From Deltaproteobacteria bacterium (GTDB taxonomy: Bacteria; Desulfobacterota; Desulfobacteria; Desulfobacterales; JAFDCJ01): a stretch of 23,778 nucleotides of DNA. Every line of letters starts with the position of its first letter. Position 1 is the stretch's first letter. The position numbers were made by a program, and so were the translations under genes. The DNA lies in assembly GCA_019310665.1 (NCBI GenBank), contig JAFDDW010000004.1:1-23778 (forward strand), read 5' to 3'. Positions 14,838-21,890 of this stretch are shown in pieces. The notes under the pieces are model-generated. The model did no database searches and was not told where the DNA came from. It saw only the letters and a list, made by a program, of their open reading frames with translations.

Positions 14838-16153
14838 TGATTGGCGGCGGCTTCCAGAACATATTTAAAATACCTGAATTAAAAAAGAGGATTCTCTTTA
14901 CGCTGGCGCTTTTGATTGTCTATCGTATTGGTGTCCATGTTCCGGTCCCCGGTATCGACAGCATTGCGCTTTCTTCCTTTTTTAAGCAGGCAGAAGGTAC
15001 GATTTTCGGAATTTTCAATATGTTTTCCGGAGGAGCTTTTGAAAGGCTGTCGGTATTTGCCCTTGGCATTATGCCCTATATCAGTGCTTCGATTATCCTG
15101 CAGCTTCTCACGGTTGTTATCCCCCATCTTGAACAATTAAAAAAGGAAGGCGAACAGGGAAGAAAAAAAATTACTCAATATACCCGCTATGGTACAGTCG
15201 TTTTGAGCATTATCCAGGGATTCGGCATCAGCGTCGGGCTCGAAAGTATGAGCGCCCCAGACGGATCCCCCATTGTTTTGTTGCCGGGGTGGGCCTTTAG
15301 GTTGATGACCGTTATTACCCTGACCGCAGGAACTGCCTTTATTATGTGGCTGGGTGAGCAGATTACCGAGCGGGGGGTCGGCAATGGTATATCTTTGATC
15401 ATATTCGCCGGTATCGTTGTTAGATTGCCGGTCGCAAGTGTCAATACTGTGCGTTTGCTGTCGACCGGGGAGATGGGGATATTCGCTATCTTAATCCTGG
15501 TCGTTTTGATGGTTGCAGTTGTCGGGTTTATTATTTTTGTGGAACAGGGGCAGCGTCGAATTCCGGTGCAATATGCCAAGCGAGTAGTTGGGCGTAGAAT
15601 GTACGGCGGTCAGAGTACCCATCTGCCGTTAAAAATAAATACTTCCGGTGTTATTCCGCCGATTTTTGCGTCCTCAATTATAATGTTTCCGGCAACCATC
15701 GGCAGCTTTGTCAAGGTTGAGTGGATCCAAAGTGCCACAGCCGCCATGCAGCCGGGAAATGCCGTCTATGAATTATTGTTTGTTGGGTTTATTTTTTTCT
15801 TTTGTTATTTCTATACGGCGGTCACTTTTAATCCAGTGGACGTGGCTGACAATATGAAAAAAGCCGGCGGGTATATTCCGGGTATCCGGCCTGGAAAACG
15901 CACGGCAGATTATATTGATAAGGTATTGACCCGTATTACGCTTGGTGGCGCTATTTATGTATCGACCGTCTGTGTGCTGCCATCGATTCTTATAACAAAA
16001 TTCAATGTTCCGTTTTATTTTGGCGGTACCGCCCTGCTCATCGTGGTTGGAGTGGCGATTGATACTGTTGCTCAAATGGAATCCCATATGATCAGCCGGC
16101 ATTATGAGGGCTTCTTAAAAAAAGGCGGCGGCAAAATGAAGGGACGATTTTAG
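14837..16153 (+). CDS. secY: preprotein translocase subunit SecY
   Basis: 438 residues, ten membrane segments expected. SecY is the channel of the SecYEG translocon in the inner membrane. Typical features are the N-terminal segment ELKKRILFTLALLIVYRIGVHVPVPG, the plug region around FSGGAFERLSVFALGIMPYISASII, ERGVGNGISLIIFAGIV, the cytoplasmic QGQRRIPVQYAKRVVGRRMYGGQ loop and the C-terminal QMESHMISRHYEGFL. An internal ribosome site (AGAGGT) lies at the end of rplO. The gene is followed directly by infA; the adk and map genes that often intervene are absent. Confidence 0.98.
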   Translation: MIGGGFQNIFKIPELKKRILFTLALLIVYRIGVHVPVPGIDSIALSSFFKQAEGTIFGIFNMFSGGAFERLSVFALGIMPYISASIILQLLTVVIPHLEQLKKEGEQGRKKITQYTRYGTVVLSIIQGFGISVGLESMSAPDGSPIVLLPGWAFRLMTVITLTAGTAFIMWLGEQITERGVGNGISLIIFAGIVVRLPVASVNTVRLLSTGEMGIFAILILVVLMVAVVGFIIFVEQGQRRIPVQYAKRVVGRRMYGGQSTHLPLKINTSGVIPPIFASSIIMFPATIGSFVKVEWIQSATAAMQPGNAVYELLFVGFIFFFCYFYTAVTFNPVDVADNMKKAGGYIPGIRPGKRTADYIDKVLTRITLGGAIYVSTVCVLPSILITKFNVPFYFGGTALLIVVGVAIDTVAQMESHMISRHYEGFLKKGGGKMKGRF

Positions 16154-16248
16154 GTAGAAAGTTTGCGTATATCTGAATGAGTTGAACTTAACGCTGTGAC
16201 CGTTAGTGATGTTCAATTCGTTTTCAAACTGCCAGACGGGAGATATCG

Positions 16249-16467
16249 ATGGCGAAAGAAGAGGCGATAAAAGTAGAAGGTATTGTTCTTGAGACTTTAC
16301 CGAATGCGATGTTCAAGGTTGAACTGGAAAATAAACACCAGGTGTTGGCACATATTTCCGGAAAAATGCGCATGCATTTTATTAAAATTTTGCCGGGTGA
16401 TACAGTGACGGTAGAGCTGTCGCCATATGATTTATCTCGTGGAAGAATAACTTACCGGTCAAAATAA
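16249..16467 (+). CDS. infA: translation initiation factor IF-1
   Basis: 72 residues, the invariant IF-1 length: a single OB-fold that occupies the A site during initiation. It begins MAKEEAIKVEGIVLETLPNAMFKVELEN, has the HISGKMRMHFIKILPGDTV core and ends SPYDLSRGRITYRSK. GGGAG lies upstream. The 95 bases after secY show no clear structure. A 200-base repeat-bounded insert follows the stop codon. Confidence 0.98.
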   Translation: MAKEEAIKVEGIVLETLPNAMFKVELENKHQVLAHISGKMRMHFIKILPGDTVTVELSPYDLSRGRITYRSK

Positions 16468-16664
16468 TGACGAATGACGAATTGAGGAATTCTTTCGATT
16501 TTAATTTTAGTACATTAGTTAGGCTCATTGTATGGTAGGTTCTTAGTACTTTGAACAATTTTAGCGTACATCGTAGATCAATTGATAATCGGCAATAATC
16601 TACAGTTGTTTTAAAGGGTTTTAATTATTCATTCGACATTCGTCATTCGTCATTCGAAAAGGGG
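16468..16664. repeat. 197-bp repeat-bounded insert between infA and rpmJ
   Basis: The insert begins at the infA stop with TGACGAATGACGAATTG and the 20-base motif at 16484-16503. It continues through AT-rich unique-looking sequence and ends with the inverted words CATTCGACATTCGTCATTCGTCATTCGAAAAGGGG. The left motif recurs at 23471-23490 and, inverted, at 3470-3490. The right 16 bases recur exactly at 10497-10512. Inverted ends with no ORF suggest a small non-autonomous (MITE-like) element. Confidence 0.7.
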
Positions 16665-16675
16665 AGTTACTAAAA

Positions 16676-16789
16676 ATGAAGGTTCGAGCATCCGTCAAAA
16701 AGATGTGCCCTAAATGTAAAATAGTAAAAAGAAAAGGGGTTGTCCGAGTTGTTTGCGAAAATAAGCGACACAAACAGAGACAAGGATAG
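16676..16789 (+). CDS. rpmJ: 50S ribosomal protein L36, zinc form
   Basis: 37 residues: MKVRASVKKMCPKCKIVKRK, then GVVRVVCENKRHKQRQG. This is the zinc-ribbon form, with Cys11, Cys14, Cys27 and His32 as ligands. GGGGAG lies upstream of the ATG. The gene sits in its usual place after infA and eleven bases before rpsM. Confidence 0.97.
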   Translation: MKVRASVKKMCPKCKIVKRKGVVRVVCENKRHKQRQG

Positions 16790-16800
16790 GAGGCTACGTT

Positions 16801-17184
16801 TTGGCAAGAATTGCGGGAGTTGATCTACCCAGAAAAAAACGAATAGAAATCGGTTTGACCTATATTTACGGGATTGGCAAAACTTCATCCCAGCGTATAC
16901 TCTTCGGGCTTAATATTGATCCAAACACCAATACCGATGATTTAACTGAAGAGCAGATAAATAATATCCGTAAAGCCATTGACAATGACTTTGCGGTCGA
17001 GGGTGAGCTGCGTACGGAGATTTCCATGAACATCAAACGGTTGATGGATCTTGGATGTTATCGGGGGCTTCGACATCGCAAATCGCTGCCGGTCAGAGGA
17101 CAGCGAACTAGTACCAATGCGCGTACACGCAAGGGACCCAAACGGTCAGCCGTTAAGAAAAAAGGCGGAATTAAGAAAAAGTAG
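16801..17184 (+). CDS. rpsM: 30S ribosomal protein S13
   Basis: 127 residues, typical S13, at the top of the 30S head contacting L5 and tRNA. It starts at TTG, with ATAGGAGG about eight bases upstream, giving M(L)ARIAGVDLPRKKRIEIGLTYIYGIG. The helix-two-turns-helix core is followed by the RNA-binding tail RGLRHRKSLPVRGQRTSTNARTRKG and a lysine-rich end. It opens the alpha-operon part. Confidence 0.97.
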   Translation: MARIAGVDLPRKKRIEIGLTYIYGIGKTSSQRILFGLNIDPNTNTDDLTEEQINNIRKAIDNDFAVEGELRTEISMNIKRLMDLGCYRGLRHRKSLPVRGQRTSTNARTRKGPKRSAVKKKGGIKKK

Positions 17185-17192
17185 TAATTAAC

Positions 17193-17230
17193 GATTTCGG
17201 ATTTTGGAATGCGGATTTCGGATTGATTTG
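17193..17230. repeat. GATTTCGGATT word repeat between rpsM and rpsK
   Basis: GATTTCGGATTTTGG, GCGGATTTCGGATT and a third partial word lie in the 132-base gap. They are the reverse-strand relatives of the CCGAAATC words at 127-160. The rest of the gap to 17316 shows nothing further. Confidence 0.6.
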
Positions 17231-17316
17231 AAAGAAGTTCATCCGATTTTGACCTCCTTAATTTTATAATAATTTAGTACCCGAAAAAATAAAGATACAT
17301 TTTAGGGAAATAATTC

Positions 17317-17706
17317 ATGGCTAAAAAGACGCGTGTTACCAAAAAAAAGGTAAAAAAGAACATCGCTAACGGCGTTGTTCACATTCAATCGACATTTAAC
17401 AATACTATTATAACCATTAGCGACTCGATGGGAAATGTTGTCGCATGGTCCAGCGCGGGGGTTCAGGGATTCAAGGGGTCACGCAAGAGCACGCCGTTTG
17501 CGGCTCAGCTGGCAGCTCAGGACGCCGCCAAAAAAGCCATGGAACATGGCATGAGAAGTGTGGAAGTCTATGTTAAGGGGCCCGGACCGGGGCGCGAGTC
17601 TGCTTTGCGAGCGTTGCAGGCAACCGGCTTTAAAGTGGTAATGATCAAAGATGTTACCCCGATTCCGCATAACGGCTGCCGACCGCCTAAGCGGCGCAGA
17701 GTATAG
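17317..17706 (+). CDS. rpsK: 30S ribosomal protein S11
   Basis: 129 residues, normal S11, part of the 30S platform near the Shine-Dalgarno helix. After the lysine-rich start MAKKTRVTKKKVKKNIANG it has GVVHIQSTFNNTIITISD, GNVVAWSSAGVQGFKGSRKSTPFAAQ, VKGPGPGRESALRALQATG and the C-terminal DVTPIPHNGCRPPKRRRV. The ribosome site is weak (TAGGGAAA). A word insert follows. Confidence 0.98.
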   Translation: MAKKTRVTKKKVKKNIANGVVHIQSTFNNTIITISDSMGNVVAWSSAGVQGFKGSRKSTPFAAQLAAQDAAKKAMEHGMRSVEVYVKGPGPGRESALRALQATGFKVVMIKDVTPIPHNGCRPPKRRRV

Positions 17707-17760
17707 TTTGGTTGATTGGTTGATTAAATTAATTAACCAGTCAACGAATCAACTAAACCA
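17707..17760. repeat. GGTTGATT inverted word insert between rpsK and rpsD
   Basis: GGTTGATTGGTTGATTAA on the left is answered by TTAACCAGTCAACGAATCAACTAAACC on the right (split here into overlapping words of the same family). This gives a long imperfect hairpin that ends just before the rpsD ribosome site. It belongs to the rpsH-rplF word family. Confidence 0.8.
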
Positions 17761-17773
17761 TAGGGAGGAAAAC

Positions 17774-18403
17774 TTGGCACGATATACAGATTCCGTTTGC
17801 CGGCAGTGCCGGCGGGAAAATCTCAAACTATTTCTCAAAGGAGATCGCTGTTATTCAGATAAGTGTGCCTTTGATCGGCGGGGGTATCCGCCGGGACAGC
17901 ACGGTGAACGTCGCGGAAGAAAACCTTCGGATTACGGCATCCAGCTGAGAGAAAAGCAGAAAGTCAAACGCATGTACGGTCTTACCGAGAAGCAGTTCCA
18001 TTTGTTTTTTGATAGAGCGGAAAGGCAACGCGGAATTACCGGTACCAATCTGCTTGTCTTGCTGGAGCGTCGACTAGATAACGTCGCCTACCGGCTGGGG
18101 TTTGCCAATTCGCGTGTCCAGGGCCGGCAGTTTGTTCGCCATAGACACTTTTTGGTTAATGGTAAACGGGTCGACATCCCGTCGTTCTTGGTTAAAATCG
18201 GCGACACCATAGAGGTACGTGATAAAAGCAAAAAGATACAGGCACTTCAGGATTCACTAGATGCGGTGGTTCGCCGTGGGGTTCCCCAGTGGCTCGATCT
18301 CGAAAAAGACGGCCTGAAGGGAGTCATAAAGGGTTTTCCGCTGCGGGAAGATCTCACCATGCCGATGCAGGAACAGCTCATCGTCGAACTTTACTCTAAG
18401 TAG
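17774..18403 (+). CDS. rpsD: 30S ribosomal protein S4, zinc form
   Basis: 209 residues from the TTG at 17774, which has AGGGAGG upstream and yields M(L)ARYTDSVCRQCRREN. The open frame extends back to 17651, but that part overlaps rpsK and the repeat and is not S4. S4 nucleates 30S assembly at the five-way junction of 16S rRNA. The N-terminal zinc cluster has Cys9, Cys12, Cys26 and Cys31. The S4 RNA-binding domain is seen in LERRLDNVAYRLGFANSRVQGRQFVRHRHFLVNGKRV. The Zn-containing form suggests the gene is not adapted to zinc scarcity. Confidence 0.97.
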   Translation: MARYTDSVCRQCRRENLKLFLKGDRCYSDKCAFDRRGYPPGQHGERRGRKPSDYGIQLREKQKVKRMYGLTEKQFHLFFDRAERQRGITGTNLLVLLERRLDNVAYRLGFANSRVQGRQFVRHRHFLVNGKRVDIPSFLVKIGDTIEVRDKSKKIQALQDSLDAVVRRGVPQWLDLEKDGLKGVIKGFPLREDLTMPMQEQLIVELYSK

Positions 18404-18438
18404 AATAACATCTTAGGCAATCCAAACCAGGGTCGGGC

Positions 18439-18455
18439 GACCGCGGCTTGCGGTC
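18439..18455 (+). other. small hairpin in the rpsD-rpoA spacer
   Basis: GACCGC and GCGGTC form a six-base-pair stem around a GGCTT loop, followed by five A. The loop is identical to that of the long hairpin between rpsS and rplV. With no T run it is not a terminator. It may be a decayed relative of the palindromic repeat or a minor structure in the rpoA leader. Confidence 0.4.
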
Positions 18456-18490
18456 AAAAACTGAAACTTGAAATTATCAGGAGATAAAAA

Positions 18491-19522
18491 ATGCCGTCAG
18501 AGGAACTTATGTATATGAACTGGCAGCAGTTGATGAAGCCAGAAAAAGTTCAGGTAAGCAGCAATCCATCTTATGGTAAATTTGTATGTGAACCCCTTGA
18601 AAGAGGGTTTGGGATCACGATCGGCAATTGCTTGAGAAGGATTATTCTATCTTCTTTGCACGGGGCCGCTATTGTGTCAGTTAAATTCGATACGGTCATG
18701 CATGAATTCAGTGTTATCCCGGGCATTCTGGAAGATGTCTCCGAGATTATCCTGAATTTGAAAGAAGTACGGTTTAGAGTTGCAGATCCTGAGCCCAAAA
18801 TAGTGCGTATCGAGGCCAGCGGTGAAAGGATAGTTACCGCCGGAGATATTGTCAGTGATGATGGAAAATGTGAGGTGCTGAATCCAAAGCAGCATATTGC
18901 AGCGCTTTCGGAAAAAGCGGCCTTTAAAATGGAGATGCAAGTTAGGGTCGGTAAAGGGTATTCTCTGGCCGAAGCGAATAAAGATGAGGATGCTCCGGCT
19001 GGCACTATACCCATTGATGCTGTATATTCTCCCATTAAGCGAGTCAATTATACTGTGGGCAACGCACGCATAGGTCAGCGCACCGATTATGACAAGCTTA
19101 CCATGGAGGTATGGACAGATGGAAGTATTCTCCCCGAAGATGCTGTTGCCTATTCAGCTAAAATATTAAAGGAGCAGGTAACGATATTCATCAATTTTGA
19201 TGAGAAGGCTGAACCCAAGCCGGACAAGAAAGACGACGAGCGGCAAGCGCCGCAATTTAACGAAAATCTTTACCGGAGTGTTGAAGAACTCGAACTTTCC
19301 GTGCGCAGTGCCAATTGTCTGAAAAATGCGGATATTAATAAGATCTATCAACTGGTCAGCAAAACTGAACCGGAAATGCTTAAAACCAAGAATTTCGGCA
19401 GAAAATCATTAAATGAAATCAAAGAAGTTTTGACTGAAATGGGCCTTTCTCTTGGCATGAAGCTCGAGGGATTTTCACCGCCCGAGGAAGATGCGGAAGA
19501 AGGAGAACAGACAGTGCCATGA
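18491..19522 (+). CDS. rpoA: DNA-directed RNA polymerase subunit alpha
   Basis: 343 residues, slightly above the usual 330-340. The N-terminal dimerisation/assembly domain begins MYMNWQQLMKPEKVQV and includes FVCEPLERGFGITIGNCLRRIILSSLHGAAI. The flexible linker is followed by the C-terminal domain ELELSVRSANCLKNADINKIYQLVSK with LKTKNFGRKSLNEIKEVLTEMGLSLGM. This keeps the Arg, Asn and Cys of the UP-element and activator-binding surface. GGAG lies seven bases before the ATG at 18491. The TGA overlaps the rplQ ATG (ATGA). Confidence 0.98.
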   Translation: MPSEELMYMNWQQLMKPEKVQVSSNPSYGKFVCEPLERGFGITIGNCLRRIILSSLHGAAIVSVKFDTVMHEFSVIPGILEDVSEIILNLKEVRFRVADPEPKIVRIEASGERIVTAGDIVSDDGKCEVLNPKQHIAALSEKAAFKMEMQVRVGKGYSLAEANKDEDAPAGTIPIDAVYSPIKRVNYTVGNARIGQRTDYDKLTMEVWTDGSILPEDAVAYSAKILKEQVTIFINFDEKAEPKPDKKDDERQAPQFNENLYRSVEELELSVRSANCLKNADINKIYQLVSKTEPEMLKTKNFGRKSLNEIKEVLTEMGLSLGMKLEGFSPPEEDAEEGEQTVP

Positions 19523-20250
19523 GACATCGAAAAGCCGTCCTGAAACTAAATAGAACCTCGAGTCACCGCAAAGCCATGTTCAGAAACATGGTCACATCCC
19601 TGTTTAAATATGAAAAAATTCAGACTACCGGGGCCAAAGCCAAAGAGCTGAGACGTTGGGCAGATCATCTGATTACCCTGGCCAAACGAGGGGATCTGCA
19701 CGCCCGCCGTCAGGCCCTGGCCATTGTGCGTGAAAAAGATGTGGTTCATAAATTATTTGAACAAGCTGCCGACCGTTTCGGTGCCGTATCCGGCGGCTAT
19801 ACCCGGGTTGTAAAACTGGGAAGGCGACCTGGAGATGCCGCACCTGTTTCACTGGTTGAACTGGTATATTCCCAGGACACCAAAAAGAAGAAAACCAAAA
19901 AGAAAAAAGCCAAGGCTGGCGCAACTTCCAAAACAGCAGCCGCTGTTAGTAAATCCGCAGCAGATGAAAAAAAACCAAAATCCGTAAAACCGAAAGCTGC
20001 TGAAGATGATGAAAAAGAGGATGCTGCAGTAAAGGCAGAAAAAGCTTCCGAGAAGAAAACCAAAGCTGCTTCCAAAAAGAAAGCAGCCGTAAAAGAAAAA
20101 CCTGCCGAAGCCAAAAAGGAAGACACGCCGAAAAAGGAGACCAAAGGGGCAGCCAAAAAACAAGAAGCAACGGCTAAAAAAGAGGATGCGCCCGCTGCCA
20201 AAGAGAAAAAGGACTCAACCAAGAAAAGCACCGAAGAAGACGAAAAATAG
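19519..20250 (+). CDS. rplQ: 50S ribosomal protein L17 with long lysine-rich C-terminal extension
   Basis: 243 residues. Residues 1-120 are a complete L17 (MRHRKAVLKLNRTSSHRKAMFRNM, then TTGAKAKELRRWADHLITLAK and GGYTRVVKLGRRPGDAAPVSLVEL), the usual 115-130 residue protein near the tunnel exit. Residues about 121-243 are a low-complexity tail of Lys, Ala, Glu, Asp, Thr and Ser, with repeated KKETKGAAKK- and AAVKAEKASEKK-like blocks. It has no aromatic residues, so it is presumably disordered. The tail resembles histone H1-like or AlgP-type tails in composition only. The start overlaps rpoA. An intrinsic terminator follows at 20285-20320, so this gene ends the superoperon. Confidence 0.95.
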   Translation: MRHRKAVLKLNRTSSHRKAMFRNMVTSLFKYEKIQTTGAKAKELRRWADHLITLAKRGDLHARRQALAIVREKDVVHKLFEQAADRFGAVSGGYTRVVKLGRRPGDAAPVSLVELVYSQDTKKKKTKKKKAKAGATSKTAAAVSKSAADEKKPKSVKPKAAEDDEKEDAAVKAEKASEKKTKAASKKKAAVKEKPAEAKKEDTPKKETKGAAKKQEATAKKEDAPAAKEKKDSTKKSTEEDEK

Positions 20251-20284
20251 CATCAACCTTGGTTTTTTAATTTAACACTGAATA

Positions 20285-20320
20285 GAAAAAGCCCTGTTAT
20301 TGTTTTGACAGGGCTTTTTT
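20285..20320 (+). terminator. intrinsic terminator of the ribosomal superoperon
   Basis: The stem GCCCTGT (20291-20297) pairs with ACAGGGC (20308-20314), extended by flanking A/T pairs, with a ten-base loop. A run of six T follows at 20315-20320. It lies 40 bases after rplQ and is the first convincing rho-independent terminator after the tRNA genes. Confidence 0.93.
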
Positions 20321-20392
20321 GATTGTTTTAAGACGTCAGCACTATATTATGGGCCATCCCTTTTATAGAGCTGTAATTGATTCATATGGCTT

Positions 20393-20465
20393 GTGGGAGC
20401 GGCTTTCCAGCCGCGAGAAGTATTTACCCCGATAACGGAAATCGCGGCTGGAAAGCCGCTCCCAC
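20393..20465. repeat. REP-type inverted repeat pair (BIME-like)
   Basis: Positions 20393-20416 are the perfect reverse complement of 20442-20465 (24 bases each, 25-base spacer). Each arm starts GTGGGAGCGG and contains its own hairpin GCGGCT-TTCC-AGCCGC. This is the layout of REP sequences (5' GTRG tetranucleotide followed by a palindrome) mobilised by RAYT-type Y1 transposases. It lies between two convergent genes, a typical REP location. A related half unit is at 23556-23579. No transposase gene is in the window. Confidence 0.9.
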
Positions 20466-20487
20466 GACCTGAATTATATTCAGAGTG

Positions 20488-21459
20488 CTACTTTGCGGCC
20501 AGTTTTTCCAAAGCCTCTCTGGCCGCTTCCTTAACCTCTAAATCAAATTCCCCGGCCGTCACCTTCTCCAGCCATGAAACGGCGCGGCGGTCCGCGATTT
20601 CTCCGAACAGATAGAGAATATCGCCTTTTGTTTGATCGGAAACCCGGTTAAAGCGATTCCACAACGGGCTAATTGCTTCAGACGACATTGCGGGATTCTT
20701 TCCGGCAATCTCCTCCATCACTACCATTGCTCCCAGGCGAACCGGCCACTTTTCGTGAGTGAGCAGGTCATAAAAGGCCGGGAAAATTTTTTGGGCATCC
20801 AGCATCATGGCGGCAAGATGGCCGGCTTGGCCATCTTTCAGGATACTTTCCAGGGAAGCGGCACCCAGCAAGACGGGATCCCGGGTGCTGACGGCGTCAA
20901 TAAGTTCGTCTAATGGAACCGAGCCCGTCCAGCGAAACTGGTCGTCCAGCAGGATGGTCGGTACGGACTGTATCTTGTAGGTCTGGGCCATCTCAGGGAA
21001 TAGCGTTCCGTCAATGACGATTAATTGAACGCCGGATTCTACCATCGATAATGGAATGAGCTGGCTTATCACCTTCGGGCAAAACGTGCATTGCGGTGCG
21101 ATGAAAGCGGTTAGGGTCACCGGTAAATTGTTTTCTTTTAAACGGCGTTTTATGGATTCCGTTACCTGTAATGGCCCTGAATCAAGGGCGGCCAGCGCCT
21201 CAATAAACGGCGGCATTTCCAAACCGGTCGGCAGAGCCTGATACTTTAGACTGCTGCCGATTAAAATTTGCGGTGGCTGTTGGGAAGAGCCATCTTCCCG
21301 GGCGATTCTAATTTTTGACGCCAGCTGAGTTAAGTCGTCGCAAAATTCATGAAACACCTGGTTGTGCGCGTGTCCGGATTCAACCAGGCCAATCGTAATT
21401 TCTTGAGATAACTCATCATTTAACTTGAGAAGTTGTTTTTTTTCTAGGTCGCTAAACAT
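20488..21459 (-). CDS. tandem thioredoxin-fold protein with C-terminal HEAT-like repeats
   Basis: 323 residues. The first half (about 15-100) resembles the inactive N-terminal thioredoxin fold of glutaredoxin-like protein disulfide oxidoreductases and of the AhpF N-terminal domain: it has a YQALPTGLEMPPFIEAL segment but no CxxC. The second fold (about 112-195) has the redox motif CTFC (Cys124, Cys127) in FIAPQCTFCPKV and the cis-proline loop IQSVPTI (Pro167). The C-terminal part (about 205-323) is helical with HEAT-like features (PVRLGAMVVMEEIA, then VKEAAREALEKLA). No signal peptide, so it is presumably a cytoplasmic thiol-disulfide protein. GGAG precedes the ATG on the minus strand. No reductase partner is adjacent. 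Function is inferred from fold only. Confidence 0.8.
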   Translation of the reverse strand: MFSDLEKKQLLKLNDELSQEITIGLVESGHAHNQVFHEFCDDLTQLASKIRIAREDGSSQQPPQILIGSSLKYQALPTGLEMPPFIEALAALDSGPLQVTESIKRRLKENNLPVTLTAFIAPQCTFCPKVISQLIPLSMVESGVQLIVIDGTLFPEMAQTYKIQSVPTILLDDQFRWTGSVPLDELIDAVSTRDPVLLGAASLESILKDGQAGHLAAMMLDAQKIFPAFYDLLTHEKWPVRLGAMVVMEEIAGKNPAMSSEAISPLWNRFNRVSDQTKGDILYLFGEIADRRAVSWLEKVTAGEFDLEVKEAAREALEKLAAK

Positions 21460-21890
21460 CAGATCTCCGTTTGATCTCTGTAACTGGGCTTTATCATGAG
21501 TTAGTGGTTATAGCAACTTCAGACAGGCTTAAATAGCTTTCAGGTGTCAGGTGTCAGAGGACAGATGACAGAGGACAGATGGCTGAAAACAGCGAACCGC
21601 AGAACCGCAGAATAATGAACCGCAGAATTTCGAAGGGTGGTTTCGCTGCGCTCAGTCTTTTTTATAAAAAAGACCGTTCGACACAAAAGCTCACGACGGG
21701 CAGAATACATTCCTTCGACATTCGATGTTCATTATTCGATATTCGCTTTTTTCAACCTCTGAACCCAGAACCCAGAACCTTGAACCTTGAACCTCATACC
21801 CCCTCGAAGAGGGTTGGCATTGACTTACCGCATTTTACAGTGATATGGTTGGCTTTAAACTTTCTTGAATCGGTTTCAAAAAGGAGAACT
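21460..21890. other. repeat-rich intergenic region between the thioredoxin-fold gene and the response regulator
   Basis: From left to right: GTCAGAGGACAGATGACAGAGGACAG words (21541-21582), GAACCGCAGAA words (21594-21630), a perfect 20-base AT palindrome (21655-21674), ATTCGATATTCG-type words (21710-21746) and CCCAGAACC/CTTGAACC words (21758-21794). An open frame from 21579 crosses the region, but its translation here is repeat-derived and not protein-like. At least four different word families are stacked in about 250 bases. Confidence 0.8.

Noticed and set aside
17651..17773. In-frame N-terminal extension of S4
   Set aside because: It overlaps rpsK and translates the GGTTGATT word repeat. 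The TTG at 17774 has a strong ribosome site and the canonical S4 start.
19797..20231. 144-codon minus-strand open frame, rich in Phe, Ala and Ser, opposite the rplQ tail
   Set aside because: It is the mirror of a lysine/alanine/glutamate repeat (AAG/GCC/GAA codons read as CTT/GGC/TTC). No ribosome site, and composition is explained by the tail.
21655..21674. Perfect 20-base AT palindrome as a terminator
   Set aside because: The stem is almost all A-T and lies upstream of both neighbouring genes, so it has no transcript to end; it is kept only as part of the repeat region.
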